A DNA stretch of 57,060 nt from positions 1 through 57,060 of the forward strand of contig JAJIRX010000313.1 in the NCBI GenBank assembly GCA_023853785.1, given 5' to 3'. A program made the translations under genes and the position numbers. How positions within the stretch are numbered: position 1 is the first letter of the stretch; each line of letters opens with the position of its first letter. A model generated the notes under the pieces. It saw only the letters and a program-made list of their open reading frames with translations, did no database searches and was not told the DNA's origin. The stretch comes from Psilocybe azurescens (Eukaryota; Basidiomycota; Agaricomycetes; Agaricales; Agrocybaceae). Below are positions 21,800 through 35,332 of this stretch, in pieces.

Positions 21800-24619
21800 A
21801 TGTTTCGAAATTCAAACAATGTCTTGATAAATGGAGGAACATTCACCGAACACAATGAGAACCATCAAGCTCAATCATCTGAAGGTATGTCGCTCCCTCG
21901 GTCTCTGTCGATTATCCTCAAATAAAATCAATGCATGAATACAGTCATCAAACGATTGCTGGAAGCATCATCTCTCGGGCGCACTCCATAACTCGGGCGA
22001 GCGATTCGATCCTCCCAAATGCCACCCAAACACCCGTACTGCCGTCCTTCAGAAACTCATGGATTGGTTTATTGGGGAGGTTGGATGGGATAACTTCGTG
22101 CTTTGGCTCTATGGTCCGGCAGGCGCAGGCAAATCGGCGATCGCCCAGACCTTCGCGAGAACTATGCGCCGCAGAGAATCGCCTTCTCGCTAGTTTCTTT
22201 TTCTCTAGGTCGGATCTCAGGCGAAACAACAAAAGGCTTTTGTCACGACGTTGGTCTACCAATTATGGTTACACATTCCTGAGTCCCGGCCAATACTCGA
22301 AGCAGCTATCAATAACAATCCGGCAGTCTTTCAGCTCAATTTAAATACTCAATTTCGCACATTGTTCCTCGACCCTCTTCTTCAGCTTGCCAGCACCGGG
22401 CGCTTCATATCTGCTACACCGTTTCCTAGTCTAATCATTATCGATGGTCTCGACGAATGCAATGGAGCAGATGTTCAGAACACCATTTTAAACACCATCT
22501 CGAATGCACTCCAACATCACCGCTCGGATCTTCCCTTCAGACTTCTCATTGCCAGCCGACCAGAGTATCATCTCATCACATCATTTTCTGTCGCCCCTCT
22601 CCATACTCTGACTTTTCGTCTTGCACTTGACGATACCTACCAGCCAGACAAGGATATATGGATATATCTGATAGATTCGTTTCGCAACATACGGGAGACA
22701 CACATCATGCGGGCCCATCTCCCGGATTCATGGCCATCGAAGAAAGATATCACCGAATTGGTTGAAAAATCATCTGGTCAATTCATCTACGCAGACACGG
22801 TCATCAGATATGTGTCATCTCCTCAATACAATCCACTGGATCGCCTTAAAGTCATTCAAGGCCTCCTTCCGCTCAGCGACGACAGGCCATACGCACAACT
22901 TGATGCTCTATATATCAGTATCCTCTCTGGCTGTTGAAAGATGTCAAAGCAGTTTTACAAATTCTAGGGGTGGCTTTTGTATTGACCAAAATTAAGGTTA
23001 AACCTGTGGTAGTCAATGATCTGGCGGAGTTCATGCAACTTACCCCAGGCACTGTTCAGCTTCTCCCTAATTGACATACTGTCGGTTGTGGATGCCTCAG
23101 ACAACAACAAGCCCATCAAGTTTCTTCATGCCTCGTTCACCGACTTCCTCATCGATCCAATCCGGTCTTGTCAATTTTCATTGATCCCAGTAAAATGCAT
23201 GAGGAAGCTGCCCATTTCTGTATTTCTGCCATTGAATGTGAGAATTGATTACTGTCTTGCAAATTTATTTCTGAGCTTTGGTTTATTCATATATAGCGCT
23301 CAATATGGCGACATCTCTGCCAAATCTTGCATATCAGTCACTCTTGAGCCATCTTCGACTGGCAGACCCTCTGCATGACAACAACGCTCTTCGGGAGAAG
23401 GTTTTCGATGTGCCCTATGTTCAGAATTGGGGGCCTTATGCGGCCATATCAGGGCAGGGACCTTCAATATATCGCAGCTCTTTGAGTGAGGATCCTGCAA
23501 CGTTTGTACGCTTTCTGCAAACGTCCGTACGTCTCCTTTTTAAAAGAGATATTGGAATCGACGTATGTTGACTCCAAACCAAGAAATTTAGGCGAACGGA
23601 AGAGCTTTACCTCCACCATCGAGGTATTTTGGATCAAAAGTTACGCGAAGATCTGCAAATGACTCCCATGAGCCCTTGTCAGGCTTTTTTGGACTGCCGT
23701 CTGTGCCGCCAGGATACTCGAACATGATCAAATAATCTCTATTCAGGCATTTAGCATTCTTTCATCGTCATCAGCACCCAGCGTCTCGGATTTCGTAGCA
23801 GGTTTCCTCGTTTCTGCATTATTCGATCGAATCAACGTGGACAGGGGGCTGCGACCACGTGCAATTCGCAGAGTTAGCCACACATCTAGTAACCCATATC
23901 TACAGATGATGGCGGAATTTCTAAAGGACCCGTCACGAGCAGGACTGCACGTTGTGGATCAATCAACATATACTCTGGCTGCGGTGTTTGCGGTGGAGTT
24001 TGCAGTCAGGCCTTGGGATAGGACAAAATGCATTTCTGCACGCCCATATAAGGGCAGCGAACAGTGGAACTTTGTCTGGGAAACTTTGGTATTCACGTTG
24101 TCAAGGGCCGGTTACTCGGCTGAGCTAGTCAATTTGCTCGCCCAACAAAATCTTACCTTCAATCTAGGAAGACCGAGAGCCAATGTGCGCCATTGGGTAC
24201 AGACCTTGTTTGGAACAGTCTACAATTATTTTCTGAAATCCAAACGGTCGAGTCCTTCACAGTTCAAAATTATCATCAACTGGACAGAGTATCCAAGTGA
24301 CAATGTTGTTCATTGTTTCACGGCCGATGACCTGAATGACAACCACCCGCTACACCGAATTTTTTTACGTTGACGGAACCATTTTTTGAGCGACGAGGAT
24401 GTACAGCACCCTGCAGGGCTAACTTTTTCTAGCGAAGATGATTTGGTGGAGCTCGTAGGGCAAATTCTTTCGAGCGACGAGAATGTGCAGGGGCGCGCAG
24501 GGCAACATCGAATGGCCATGTGGGAATACATAACTCGGGCATATGCGTCGGTGGACGTGTATATTCGGAGGGTGCTGCGGCGTCAACGTGAAAGAAAAAT
24601 GCACAGGCGTAGAGTCTAG
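21800..24619 (+). pseudogene. NLR-2: NACHT-domain protein, broken
   Basis: NOD-like receptor of the fungal NACHT type, a cytosolic NTPase presumed to act in self/non-self sensing. Exon 1 starts at ATG 21800 (MFRNSNNVLINGGTFTEHN), followed by a 60-nt intron (21885-21944). Walker A GPAGAGKS is intact in bases near 22111, but frameshifts on both sides (about 21982 and 22155) take it out of frame. The following frame (22251-22937) keeps Walker B LIIIDGLDEC, ASRPEYHL, and SGQFIYADTVIRYV. Further shifts at about 22935 and 23065; then LHASFTDFL, and a C-terminal part (about 23837-24373) with DPSRAGLHVVDQSTYT and AGYSAELVN. No WD40, TPR or ankyrin repeats are visible. Near 24390-24500 a short stretch containing DEDVQ is duplicated. 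Confidence 0.85.
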
Positions 24620-26689
24620 AATGTCCCACTATACTGTGAAAATAATAATGATATTCAACCCGACGAAACCGGCCGAGTCACTGAGACCGTAGGTTCGGGA
24701 TAGACTTTGACCCCAATAAGCTGAAGAGTGGCCTCCCCTTTAATTGTGTGATTCACATACACGCGACGGTACATTCATTCCCACAGAGCATGTACCTCAA
24801 CTCAGTTTTTACCATTCATACCGAAGGCTGCTAGCTGAAGGCTGATGCGTTCGGACCTCTTTTCTCCCCTTCTCTTCAAAGTTGCCTTGTATCACAAGCA
24901 CGATTATTCGATCAACGAAACATTATTTTCTTTCTTTCAAATCCATTGATTGCACATAAAAGTTAAAAATATTTAATACGTTAAACTCATGCTAGCTACT
25001 ATGTCGGTATGTATGTCGGTATATATGTATTTTATCTACAGTACCAGCACCAGTACGAAAAACAAAAAGCTCGTTTCATTTCTTGTCTCGTCGATTGCCT
25101 GCCCGTATGTATGTAAAGATGTGGGCGTGGGGATTGTTGTTATCATTGAATTTTCTTAATAGTATCATCGTCGTCGTGTTCCCTCCAGCCAAATCGCCGT
25201 CGGTCCTAGCTTCTGGATGAGATCTTCACCTCACCAAGAGTCAACAGTGAGCACAGGATATAAGAGAGAGGACGATAAATGGGTGGGGTGGTGCATGGCT
25301 TGCATGTAGTGGAATAATTGTCATGATATCCAGAGCGTGTGTAGCGCGTAGCGCGTAGTTAAAGTGTAGGTGGTAATATGGGAAGAATGCATAAGAAAGA
25401 CCGCAGCGCGCTTGAATGCAATAAAATACGGACAGCGGGATTTTTAGTGTATATTGGGTGGGTGGGTGTCGTGAGGGGGCAAGCTAAGCATGAAGATGGA
25501 GGTGCGGGTGCCGCGTCAAGCGCATGGGTGCGGGCGGGCACTGGATGTAGGGTGTCTTCGGTGTCATCGGAACATCGAGACACGGATAGGGCATCGGTCC
25601 GAAGGGAGGGCGGTTGCAGTCGGTTGATTCGTTCGGTATTTCTTCTTCGTTTCGTGTTCTCGGGGGTACTAGAAACTAAATCCCTAAATCAAATATTAAA
25701 TTACGATCCAGGGAACGAGAAAGAATAAACACGAAGCACACTAGCACACAACACAAACACCGTCCGTAGAATGGTTACGGAGGAGCGCAGGGGATATCAT
25801 CTCTTTTAGTCGGTACTCAGGCTCGCGTGTAGTCGTAGAACGAAATGAGAATAATAACCATAACAACACAAAGCGTACGCATTCAATTTCAATTACAAAC
25901 CCAAACCCAAACAGCAATCCGGAAGAATCGAGAGGCCCAAAGAAATCCACTCCAGATGCAGGCGGCAGCAGCACGGGGTGGCAGCATACAGTTATGAAAA
26001 GCGGGCGCGCGGGCGCACACACAAAATTGACTCGGAGGCCAACTCAAGGCAGAGCATCGTAGTAATGATGAATGGGGTAAGGAAGGAGATCGGAGGAGTG
26101 GATGGATGGATGGACACTGTGCTCCAGTGCATATGATGCTTTCGAGTGCGGCGTCGAAGTCGAAGGGTGAAAGACAGTGGCGGATATCGATAAATGGTAG
26201 AAGGGAGGATAAAAGTGTGGAGATAATGGAAGGGTGTAAAAGTCGAAATTTGAAAATAAAAAATGGGGGTTTGAGAACCGAGTGAAAGTGCAAAAGGAGG
26301 TCAGATGTCAGATGTCAGATGTTGGATGTTGGAAGGGACACGATAAAAGAAAGAAAAAAAAGGACAGAGACTCGCTGGAGGGAGGGATAAGCTGGAGTAC
26401 GGAGAGTGTGAACGTGAACCTAAAGAAAGTCAATACCAAAAGCTCAAAAATCCATGCACATTCCAAAAGCATACAACACACGCATCAATCATCACCCGAA
26501 TCCACACCCAAAGTCCTCAATTATCCATCCCAGCATACCAATCCACAACCGACAACACGTCATACTCCTCCATCTCCTGCCCGCAACCCTCGCTATCCTC
26601 AGCAGCAGCCTACGAACACGTCCTCAGCCCGCTCCTCGAGCCAATCCTTTGTTTTCCCCATTGCAACCAGCTGAACTGACGCCATTAAA
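24620..26689. other. Conserved array spacer, copy 2
   Basis: No gene recognised. Contains the same ordered blocks as 16140-18009, including gggatagactttgac (24698), gaataattgtcatgat (25312) and the 25760 element. Open frames differ between copies. Confidence 0.6.
25760..25794. repeat. Conserved spacer element, copy 2
   Basis: ccgtccgtagaatggttacgg, one transition from copy 1, followed by aggagcgcagggga. Confidence 0.6.
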
Positions 26690-27545
26690 ACCCTTGCGCG
26701 CAGGCGTCATGCGGTGCTTCATGAGCAGGAACGCGATCATGTATGACATAGGCAGGACAGCACGGCGTTGGCGTGCGGATCTGGAGACAGACACGGGTTT
26801 GGGGGAGAGTGGGGGTGCAGACGATCAGATAGGGCGGCCGGGTACCTGGGCGTCATGAGGGAAAGAAGGAGCAGGGCCGGGTGCAGGTTCTTGCTGCCTG
26901 AACTGGATCTTTGCGCATCTCGCGCTCGATCTCGTCCATCATCCGTCCATCCTCGTCCTTCTCGTCCTCATCCGACGCACATTCACCGCGCGACCGCTCG
27001 AAGAATTGCACATCAAGTTCTGCATCCGACACACCCTACATCATCAAGAAGCCCTTCAATCGGATGGCGTGGAGCGCGTCATGAACTTCGAGCTCCGCAA
27101 TGAGCTGTCTACGCTCGGCAGAGAAGCGCGTGCTGTTGAAAAGTGGTCGGAATCGTCATTCTTAATGGCAGCGGAGTCGTTGTCCTGCTCAACAAGGGGG
27201 GAAGCGGCCAAAGCGACTCGAGCTCTGATTCGAAGAATCAGCGACGCGGATGCCAGATCCACGGCGATACTTTACATCCGAGGCTGCCCTCGCAGTCAAA
27301 GGAGCATCGGCAACAACTTCGTCATCGCTATTCTCGACAACAGACGCACCGGGATCAGACACTGGTGTTGGACTCGTGGGCCTGCTCGCAGTCGCTGAGG
27401 ACGCCGCAGAGGCAGCGGCAGCGGCGCGCGTCATCTTGACTCAGTACCGCTTCTCGAAGCCATACGTGACCGTGCGATAGAGGTAAGCGAGCACCCTATG
27501 TTTGAGGACCGAGGATGGAATGCGCTGGCGGCTCGGCGGGTGAGA
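26690..27545 (-). pseudogene. Gene X remnant, copy 2 (unidentified)
   Basis: Minus strand. Shares with copy 1 the LAYLYRTVTYGFEKRY-VKMTR segment (about 27490-27420, with a stop inside), the Ala/Ser/Thr linker with VVENSDDEVVAD (about 27330), a QDNDSAAIKNDDSDH acidic patch (about 27190-27150) and the ELEVHDALHAIRLKGFLMM segment (about 27110-27040). Frame changes and stops separate the pieces. Function unknown; position head-to-head with the SEC61 copy is conserved. Confidence 0.4.
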
Positions 27546-27849
27546 CTAGGGGGCATTTGATGAAGACGATGAAGAAGGACGTGAGGGCTTTGGCTTGAGC
27601 GGGAGTGTGTGGACCTTGGCAGAGACAGGGTTAGGGTTGGGTGCAGCCTCGACTCAGGGGACGGCGAGCGGGACGGAGATGCCGAGTACGGCAGCGGCTA
27701 CGATGACGAATACGGCGGGGGTTGAAAATCTCCCCTTTCTCTTTCTCCTTCTTCAGTTGCAACTGCTGCTTCGCCTCCTGCAGTAATATCTTCAGCGCCA
27801 TGAGTGACATATAATGCTACTTTTTCTGCTCGACATATAGCATCCTGTT

Positions 27850-29375
27850 CGGTTTCTCAACCTCATCCGGCCTTTCTTACCCAGACACCAGAAGTTTCCC
27901 ACCCGATCGTAAAGTACCTTTCCTTTCATTAAACCCCACACAACATGTACTGACCCTCATATCACAAGGTCATGTTGAACCAAAAGGTACTATGGACAGC
28001 GGTAACATTCCTTATTTTCTTGGTATGCTCGCAAATACCGCTGTATGGTACCATGTCCTCCGACTCGTCCGACCCGCTCTACTGGATGCACGTCACCCTG
28101 GCCTCTAACCGTGGAACACTCATGGAACTTGGAATCATGCCAAATATCAGTTACAGAATGATATACAGCTTTTACTGGGTGCCTATCTTATCAATGTCGA
28201 TTTCAGTGTTAAGGAAGTTATTCGGTGCTCAGAAACGTGAGTGCCGTATCGTCTTGTGTGATGTACGTTTCCAACACTGTCTTCATCATTAATATGTGCA
28301 TGCGCGCGAAGAAGCACATACTGACTAAAATGCCATAGTCTTCGTTCTCATTATTGCCCTCGGCCAATCACACGATCTACGTCCTCACAGGGCTCTACGG
28401 CCAGCCGTTGGCCTCGGAACAGACATCTGCATCCTGCAATGCGTTCTCGCCTACCACTGTGAACATCGTGCGCCTGAGCGAATTTGAAGGCGTGCTCGTC
28501 GCGCTCGTCGCGCTCTTCCATCTGCTTTTCACTTGGCACGATAAAGGCTGGGCACTCCGAGAGGCGTTTTGGAGGAAGGGGCTCCCGAATTTGATGTCTC
28601 TCATCTTGACGGTGGTCATATCGCGGTGGTGATCTACTTGCAGGGCTTTACGATTGAGATCCCTGTATAGAGGAATCGGCTCAAAGGTCAGAGGGGGACG
28701 TACCCGATCAAGCTGTTCTACACAAGCAATATGCCGTTCATACTGCAGAGCGCGTTGACGAGCAATGTGTTCATTGTGTCGCAGAAGCTGGCGACTCGAT
28801 TGCCGTGGAACTTTTCGGTTAAGGTTTTGGGTGTTTGGGAGGTTAGTTTTGTATTTTCTTCTAAGGATGTTGGGATTTTTCGCCGAGGCGTTTTTACCGT
28901 TCTCTTGCTACTTGTTACCTTCCCTTTTCTTCATTCGGATCTGCAGTCCCTCGAAGACTCCCCGCAACTCTGGGCCACAGGCGGGATCGCATACTACATG
29001 TCCCCACCGCACACGCTCAAAGAAGCCGTGCTCGACTCGATTCACGCGGCGACTTACATCGTCTTCATGCTTAGTGCGTGTGCGTTATTCATTAGGACAT
29101 GAATTGAGATCTCTGGGAGCGAGCCTCAAGATGTGGCAAAGCAGTTGAAGGATCAGCCGATGGTGAGTTTTTATCTTGGTCAATGCATTGAGTTTCCGTT
29201 CCCTATTTCCATTTCCACGTCCCCAACGCTATGCCACGCCACGCCATCTACCTACTTATCCACCCCTTCGATTCCTTTTGTTTTCGACTCCGCATCTTCC
29301 ATCTATTCGTCTTTAACATTTATTTAACCTTTACGCTAACTCGCTCCCGCACCAACCAGGTCATGGCCGGCATCC
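27850..29375 (+). pseudogene. SEC61 alpha pseudogene, copy 2
   Basis: Most extended SEC61 copy. Exon 1 from about 27850 (FLNLIRPF) to 27913, intron 27914-27968, exon 2 27969-28236 ([24 protein letters not shown]), exon 3 from 28339 with [47 protein letters not shown], then a frameshift near 28625, a stop after FTIEIPV (near 28666), and LFYTSNMPFILQSALTSNVFIV. Exon 4 (28947-29162) has DSPQLWATGGIAYYMSPPHT and DVAKQLKDQPM, with a stop in place of Trp at about 29101. The last exon begins at 29360 (VMAGI) but is deleted after a few codons. A deletion in exon 3 removes about 120 bp after GLYGQP. Confidence 0.87.
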
Positions 29376-30459
29376 TTCCCCTCCTCACCTTTCCTCCCCT
29401 TCCCGGTCCTCGTTGAGAACATACTAAATCCGTCTGTAATCATGGCGGTGAGTGTGTGTATGGGGTGGGGTAGGGTGGAGCAACTTCTGGGATCGTCATG
29501 TAGCATATAGCCACGGTTTGCCTCGAATATTATTCACATTCGTCCTATCCATTGCAAGTATTTCAACGAATCTAAACACCTTGCAGCTCCAAACTTAGAT
29601 CTCTCTCTGACCAGCTCAGCCTGTATTTTCCATGTCATGCTTAATGTTTCGAGAGTCCATACACTCTGTCGGGGAATTCCATTCAAGCAGGTACTCACGG
29701 CCCTATTCTCCTCGTACTGGTGCTGCGACTGCCATGGTAAAGAAGCGACCTCACCCATATACGATTTCATTTATCAAATGATGCACTGACGTTCGTGGGT
29801 TCTCTGCATGCAGGACTCGCCTTCAGCACACATCTGTTTCGTTGGTCTTAATTGGGTAAAAGGAACGTCAATTCACGATATTATTCTCATTTCCTGGCAA
29901 TGAGCAGACACTCTGCCTCCGAATTCCGCACATCTCCTCAATTCCATTGACCTAACATTGACGGCCCTTATTTTCTCCTTTCCTAGCAGTTCCTTCAGTT
30001 CCCTTTCTCTTTTCCCACTCATCGTTTATTCTGTTTAATCGCACCAGGCATCAAGAGGACTCACTAGGCTTTAATTTAAAACATTGCTGCTCGGAGAATC
30101 GAGCCTCACGTTGCAGGCAAGTCAGACTGGGTAGATCCTTTTATACTCCAACACTCCAAAGTATCAACATCAGTCTATATGTGCTTCCCTGCGCGATGTT
30201 AACGATGAGGCGTGCATGTTTGACCTTAAAATAACGGATAAGCTGTGCATATGAGCCACAGCCATTTCGAAGCATTGTGCGAGTTTGTGGTTACTAGTCT
30301 ACCACAGCTCCCCCAATTGTCTTTATACCACCCCCATCTTGCTTGTCCTGCTGGTCTTTGTCGCTTTCTTGACTTCTTCCTCTCTTATCCCCCATTAAGA
30401 ACCAGCAACATAACCGCATCGTATCACTGTAGCTATAATATACCCCAGCTGCGTTCTCA
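29376..30459. other. Spacer and 5' region of NLR-3
   Basis: From about 29975 it matches the region upstream of NLR-4 (from about 45390), for example ttccctttctcttttccc (30000) and actcactaggctt (30058). This is the left edge of the ~11-kb duplicated block. The part before 29975 holds nothing I recognise. Confidence 0.55.
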
Positions 30460-33122
30460 ATGTTCAGAACTGCGAACAATGTGTTCATAAATTTGGGGAC
30501 ATTTACGGAGCACAACCAGCATCATCAGCATACATCGTTTACCGTCCGTGGTATGTGCATGTCCCGGTTTTGACTGACATCGTTTACCTCTCAATTGATG
30601 TTCCTGGCAGCAATAGATCGGCTGATCGGGGCAGCATCTCTCGGCGCACTCCATAACTCTGGCGAGCGATTCGACCTTCCGAAATGCCACCCAAACACTC
30701 GTACTGCCGTCCTTCAGAAGCTCATGGATTGGTTTATCGGGGAGTTTGGATGGGATAACTTCGTATTTTGGCTCTATGGACCGGCAGGCGCTGGGAAATC
30801 GGCGATTGCACAGACCTTGGCAGAACTATGTGCCGCAAAGAATCACCTGCTTGCCAGTTTCTTTTTCTCTAGGTCGGATCCCAGGCGAAACAACGAAAAA
30901 CTTTCGTCACGACGTTGGCCTACCAATTATGGTTACACATTCCTGAATCCCGGCCAATAATTGAAGCAGTTATCAACAACAATCCGGCTATCTTTCAGCT
31001 TAATTTCAATGCACAATTTGGCACATTGTTCCTCGATCCTCTTCTTCAGCTTTCTCGCAGCGGGCGCTTCACATCTGGGACACCGTATCCCAACCTGATC
31101 ATCATCGATGGTCTTGATGAATGCAATGGAGCGGATGTTCAAAACGCAATTTTAAACACCATCTCGAACGAACTCCTACACCATCGCTCGGCTCTCCCCT
31201 TCAGGCTTCTCATTGCCAGCCGACCAGAGTATCATCTCACCACTTCATTTTCTGTTGCCCCTTTGCAAAGTCTGACTTTTTGTCTTGCACTCGACGACAC
31301 ATACCGGCCACACGAAGATATCAGATTATATCTGGTAGACTCGTTTCGCAACATACGAAAGACGCACATCATACATGACCATCTTCCGGGTTCATGGCCA
31401 TCGGAGGAAGACATCGCAAAATTGGTCGCAAAATCATCAGGTCAATTCATCTATGCAGCCACGGTCATCAGATATGTGTCCTCTCCTCAACATAATCCAC
31501 TTGATCGCCTCAAAGTCATACAAGGCCTCCCTTCCGGTCAACGACGATAGGCCATATGCACAACTTGATGCACTGTATATCAATATCCTTTCTGGCGTGA
31601 AAGATATCAAAGCAGTCTTACAAATTCTAGGCATAGCTTTTGTATTGACCAAAATTGAGTATCTTTCCATTGCACCTCTGGCAGTCAATGAACTGGAGAA
31701 GTTTATGCAACTTACCCCGGGCACTGTTCAGCTCCTCCTCATTGACCTATTGTCTGTTGTGGATGCCTCACATAACAACAAGCCCATCAAGTTTCTTCAT
31801 GCCTCATTCACTGACTTCCTCTTCGATCCATCCCGGTCTGGTCAATTTTTCATTAATCCCAGTAAAATGCATGGGGAAGCTGCCTATTTCTGTATTTCTG
31901 CTATTGAATGTAAGCATTGATCGCTGTCTTACAATTTATTTCTGATCTTCAGTTTATTTCTTATATAGTGCTCAACCTGGTGATACTTGCGCCATATCCA
32001 TATGTGTCACTCTTGGAACACCTTCGACTCGCAGGGCCTCTGCATGACAACACCACTCTTCGAGAGAAGATATTCAATGTGCCCTACATTCAGCACTGGA
32101 CAACTTATATGCTCAAATTAACAGATGAAGAATTTAATGAGCGCTACCTCTTGAGTTATGATCCTGGAATGTTTCTAGAATTTCTGCAAACATCGGTATG
32201 TCTACATGTTTTAAAGCTACCAGAATCAACGTGATTTTAACTCCAAATCCAGGAATTTAGCCAAACAGAAGAGCTCTATCTCCACCATCGTGATATCTTG
32301 GATCGCAAATTATGCAATGCCCTGGCATTGATTCCCATGAGCCCTTATCTGGCTTTTTGGAGTGCAATCTGTGCTGGCAGGATACTTGAATCCAATGGAG
32401 ATATCTCTTTGGAGACATTTTGGTATCTGTCAAACTCATTATCAGATGACCTCTCAGCGTCTGTGCCCCGTTTCCCCTTTTCTCCATTATTCGATCAACT
32501 TGAGGCACGCAGTGGCTGGCCATATTCTGCATGGTACGAATTTTATCCCATAACTGGTACCCCATATCTACGGATTGTGAGGGAATTTCTAAATGATCCA
32601 TCCCGGGCAGGACCGCATGCTGTAGATCAACCGATGTATACTACAGCTGCAGTGGCTGTGGTGGAGTCTGCAGTCATGGCTTGGGATGGGACACGGGGCA
32701 ATTTTCTGGTCTTATCTGCAGACAACCTGTGGGACATCATCTGGGATGCTTTTGCATTCATGTTATCAAAGGCCGGCTACTTGGCTGAGCTAGTCAATAT
32801 GCTCGGTCAACAGAACCTTACCTTCAATCTGGGAAGACCGGGAACCAATGTGTGCCATCGGGTACAGACCTTGTATGGAGCAGTCTGCAGCTATTTGCTG
32901 AAATTCAAAGGGTCGATTCCTTCACCATTCCAAATCATCATCAATGGGACAGGATATTCAAGTGACTATGTTGCTGATTGTTTCACGGCCGAAGACTTAG
33001 ATGATTATTCATTTTGGCGGTACACAAGGCGAGTTTTTACATTGATAAATCCATTCTTCCGAGCGATGGGGATACACAAGGGCCCGCCGGGCAATAATGG
33101 TTGGCCATGTGGGAAAACATAG
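30460..33122 (+). pseudogene. NLR-3: NACHT-domain protein, nearly complete, two frameshifts
   Basis: ATG at 30460 gives MFRTANNVFINLGTFTEHN, intron 30551-30610, then IDRLIGAASLGALHNSGERF, Walker A GPAGAGKS (about 30780), a frameshift near 30900 (one base lost after an A-run), Walker B LIIIDGLDEC (about 31098), ASRPEYHL, SGQFIYAATVIRYV, a second frameshift at 31527 (one extra C), then FLHASFTDFL. Introns 31910-31968 and 32196-32252 are canonical. The last exon gives a long C-terminal part with DPSRAGPHAVDQPMYT, AFAFMLSKAGYLAELVN and LTFNLGRPG, stopping at 33120. Only these two single-base changes separate it from an open frame, so it died recently or the assembly is wrong there. No C-terminal repeat domain is present. 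Confidence 0.88.
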
Positions 33123-35332
33123 TTTGGGCGTACACATATATTCGGAGGGTGCTGTGGCATTAACAGGAAAGGAAAATGGAGAAGCGTAGATACTAAAATG
33201 TCCCACAATATGATGAAAGTAATAATAACATTCTATCCCTCCGACACCGATCAAGTCATTGAGGCCGTATGTTCGGGATAGATGTTGATTCCAAAAGCTA
33301 AAGAGTAGCCTCCGCTTTAATCGCCTGATTCACATATACGCAGCCGTACATTCATTTCTATGAAGCACTAACCTCAAATCAATGATCACCACTCAGACCA
33401 AAGTCTGGTGCGCTCTGTCTTCTCTTTTCCTCTTCTCTTCAAAGTCGCTGCGTGGGTTACTTATATCACACGTGCGACTATTTAATGAATAAAACAATAT
33501 ATTACAATCCTTCAAGCCGATTGAAAACCAATGGTGTTCGATACCCTAAACTTTCACTATGTGTGTATGTACGAATTGTATCTACAGTACAGTACCAGTC
33601 CGAAAAATGCTCCCAGCTCGTTTTCGTCGGTGGCCTGCCTGCCTGCTTGTGTGTAAAAATGGGTTGTTATCATGTATTAAATTTTCTTAATAATATTGTT
33701 GTTGTCGTGTTCCATCGAGCCAAATACCAAATCGGCGTCGGTCCTCCCTCGTGGATGAGATTGTAACCTCACCAAGAGCCAGCAACAGGCACAGGAGACA
33801 AGAGAGAGGACGATAAACGAGTAGGGTGGTGCATGGCTTGCATGTGGTGGAATAATTGTCGTGATATCCTGATCGTGTGTAGCGCGTAGTGCATAGTTAA
33901 AGCGTAGGTGGAAATGTGGGAAGGACGCATAAGACCCGCAGTGCGCTCGAATGCGATGGAATCCAAACAGCAGTATTTTTAGTGTGTGGTGAGTGTCGTG
34001 CAGGGGTTAAGCTAGGCATGAACGTGAGGATGGAGGTGCGGGTGCTACGTCAAGCACATGAATGTGGGCAGGCATAGGATGTATATTAGGGTGTCTTTGG
34101 TGTCCTCGAGACGTGAAGACATCGGTGGGGCATCGGTCAGAAGGGAGGCGGTGTCGCAGTTGTTTCATATGTTCCGTATTTCTTCTTCTGCTGTTTTCGG
34201 GAGGCGTACTAGAATTCAAATCTGTCAATCATAAATTAAATTGCAATAGCGGTCGTAGAAGAGGTCACACAATCCAGCGAGCGATAAAGAAGAAAAACAA
34301 AGCACCGACTCAAACTCCGTCCGTAGAACGGTTACGGAGGAGAGCAGGGATGACATTGCCTTTACTCAGTGCCCGGGCTTGCGTGTAGTAGGAAAAGTAA
34401 ATGAGAATAACAATACAGAGCGTGTGCAGTCACATATAAACCTAAACCCAAACCCAACCCCCAATCCAGACGACTCGAAAGTCCAAAAACAATCCAAAAA
34501 CCCACTCCAGATGCAGGCATCAGCTCACAGCACGGTAGCATACAATTAAGAAGCCCAGGCGCGCGGAGGCGCACACACAATCAATTTGGACGTCGATCCA
34601 AAGCGGAAAATTTAAATAATGATGAATAGGGAAAGGAAGAAGATTGGAGGAATGGATGGATGGATGGACGGTGTGGTGCAGCGTGTATGATGCTTTCGGG
34701 TGAGGTATTGGTGGGTTGGGATGTGAAAAAGAAAACAGAAGTGAATTTGAAGTTGAAGCTAAGGTTGGATTTGAAGAATAAACTGTGAAAGGGAAGGTAA
34801 AAGTGCAAAGAAAATAGAAGGGTGTCATACGAAAATGAAAAAAATGGGAGTTTGAGAACACAGTGAAAGCGCAGTGGGAGCGGTGGAAAGTCGGAGGCCG
34901 GTGGACGATGCGAATGTGAGCCTAAAGAAACAAATAAAACACGAAAAATCAGGATTCTATCCCTATTCATAAATTTCAATGCACGCACTAATGCACGCCC
35001 TCCTCCAATCAATAATCCATCCCAACATACCAATCGACAATCAACGATGGGTCACACTCTTCTTGCATCTCCTGCACTAGGACCAGATATCGAAGTAGAA
35101 CTGGCGGGCATTTGACGAAGAGGAAGAGGAAGAGAGGCGGGAGGAAGGAGATGAAGAAGAGGGCTCAACCGCGACACGCGTAGCGATGCGCGAGGGCTTT
35201 GGCTTAAGAATCGTGACCGCGTGCCCCAGTCACCCGCTTCCGGTCACCGAAATGATTAAGTAAGTGTGCCGAGCTCTTTTCGCGTGAGCCTTCCGTACCC
35301 TCATTCCTTCTCCATCTCTCCCTTTTCATGCT
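33123..35332. other. Conserved array spacer, copy 3
   Basis: No gene recognised. Matches the spacer after NLR-4 (48585-50748) almost throughout and the other two in blocks. Around 35080-35230 a short purine-rich piece (gaagaggaagaggaagag) followed by cgcgacacgcg is all that is left of the X region. Confidence 0.6.
34317..34350. repeat. Conserved spacer element, copy 3
   Basis: ccgtccgtagaacggttacgg, identical to copy 1 over 21 bp, followed by aggagagcaggga. Confidence 0.6.

Noticed and set aside
24386..24619. Independent small gene after NLR-2
   Set aside because: It is the frame-shifted 3' end of the NLR itself, with a local duplication, as shown by the other copies.
34581..35033. 150-codon minus-strand frame with a counterpart at 49916-50428
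   Set aside because: Kept only because the two blocks are recent duplicates; Phe/Ser/Pro-rich low complexity without motif.
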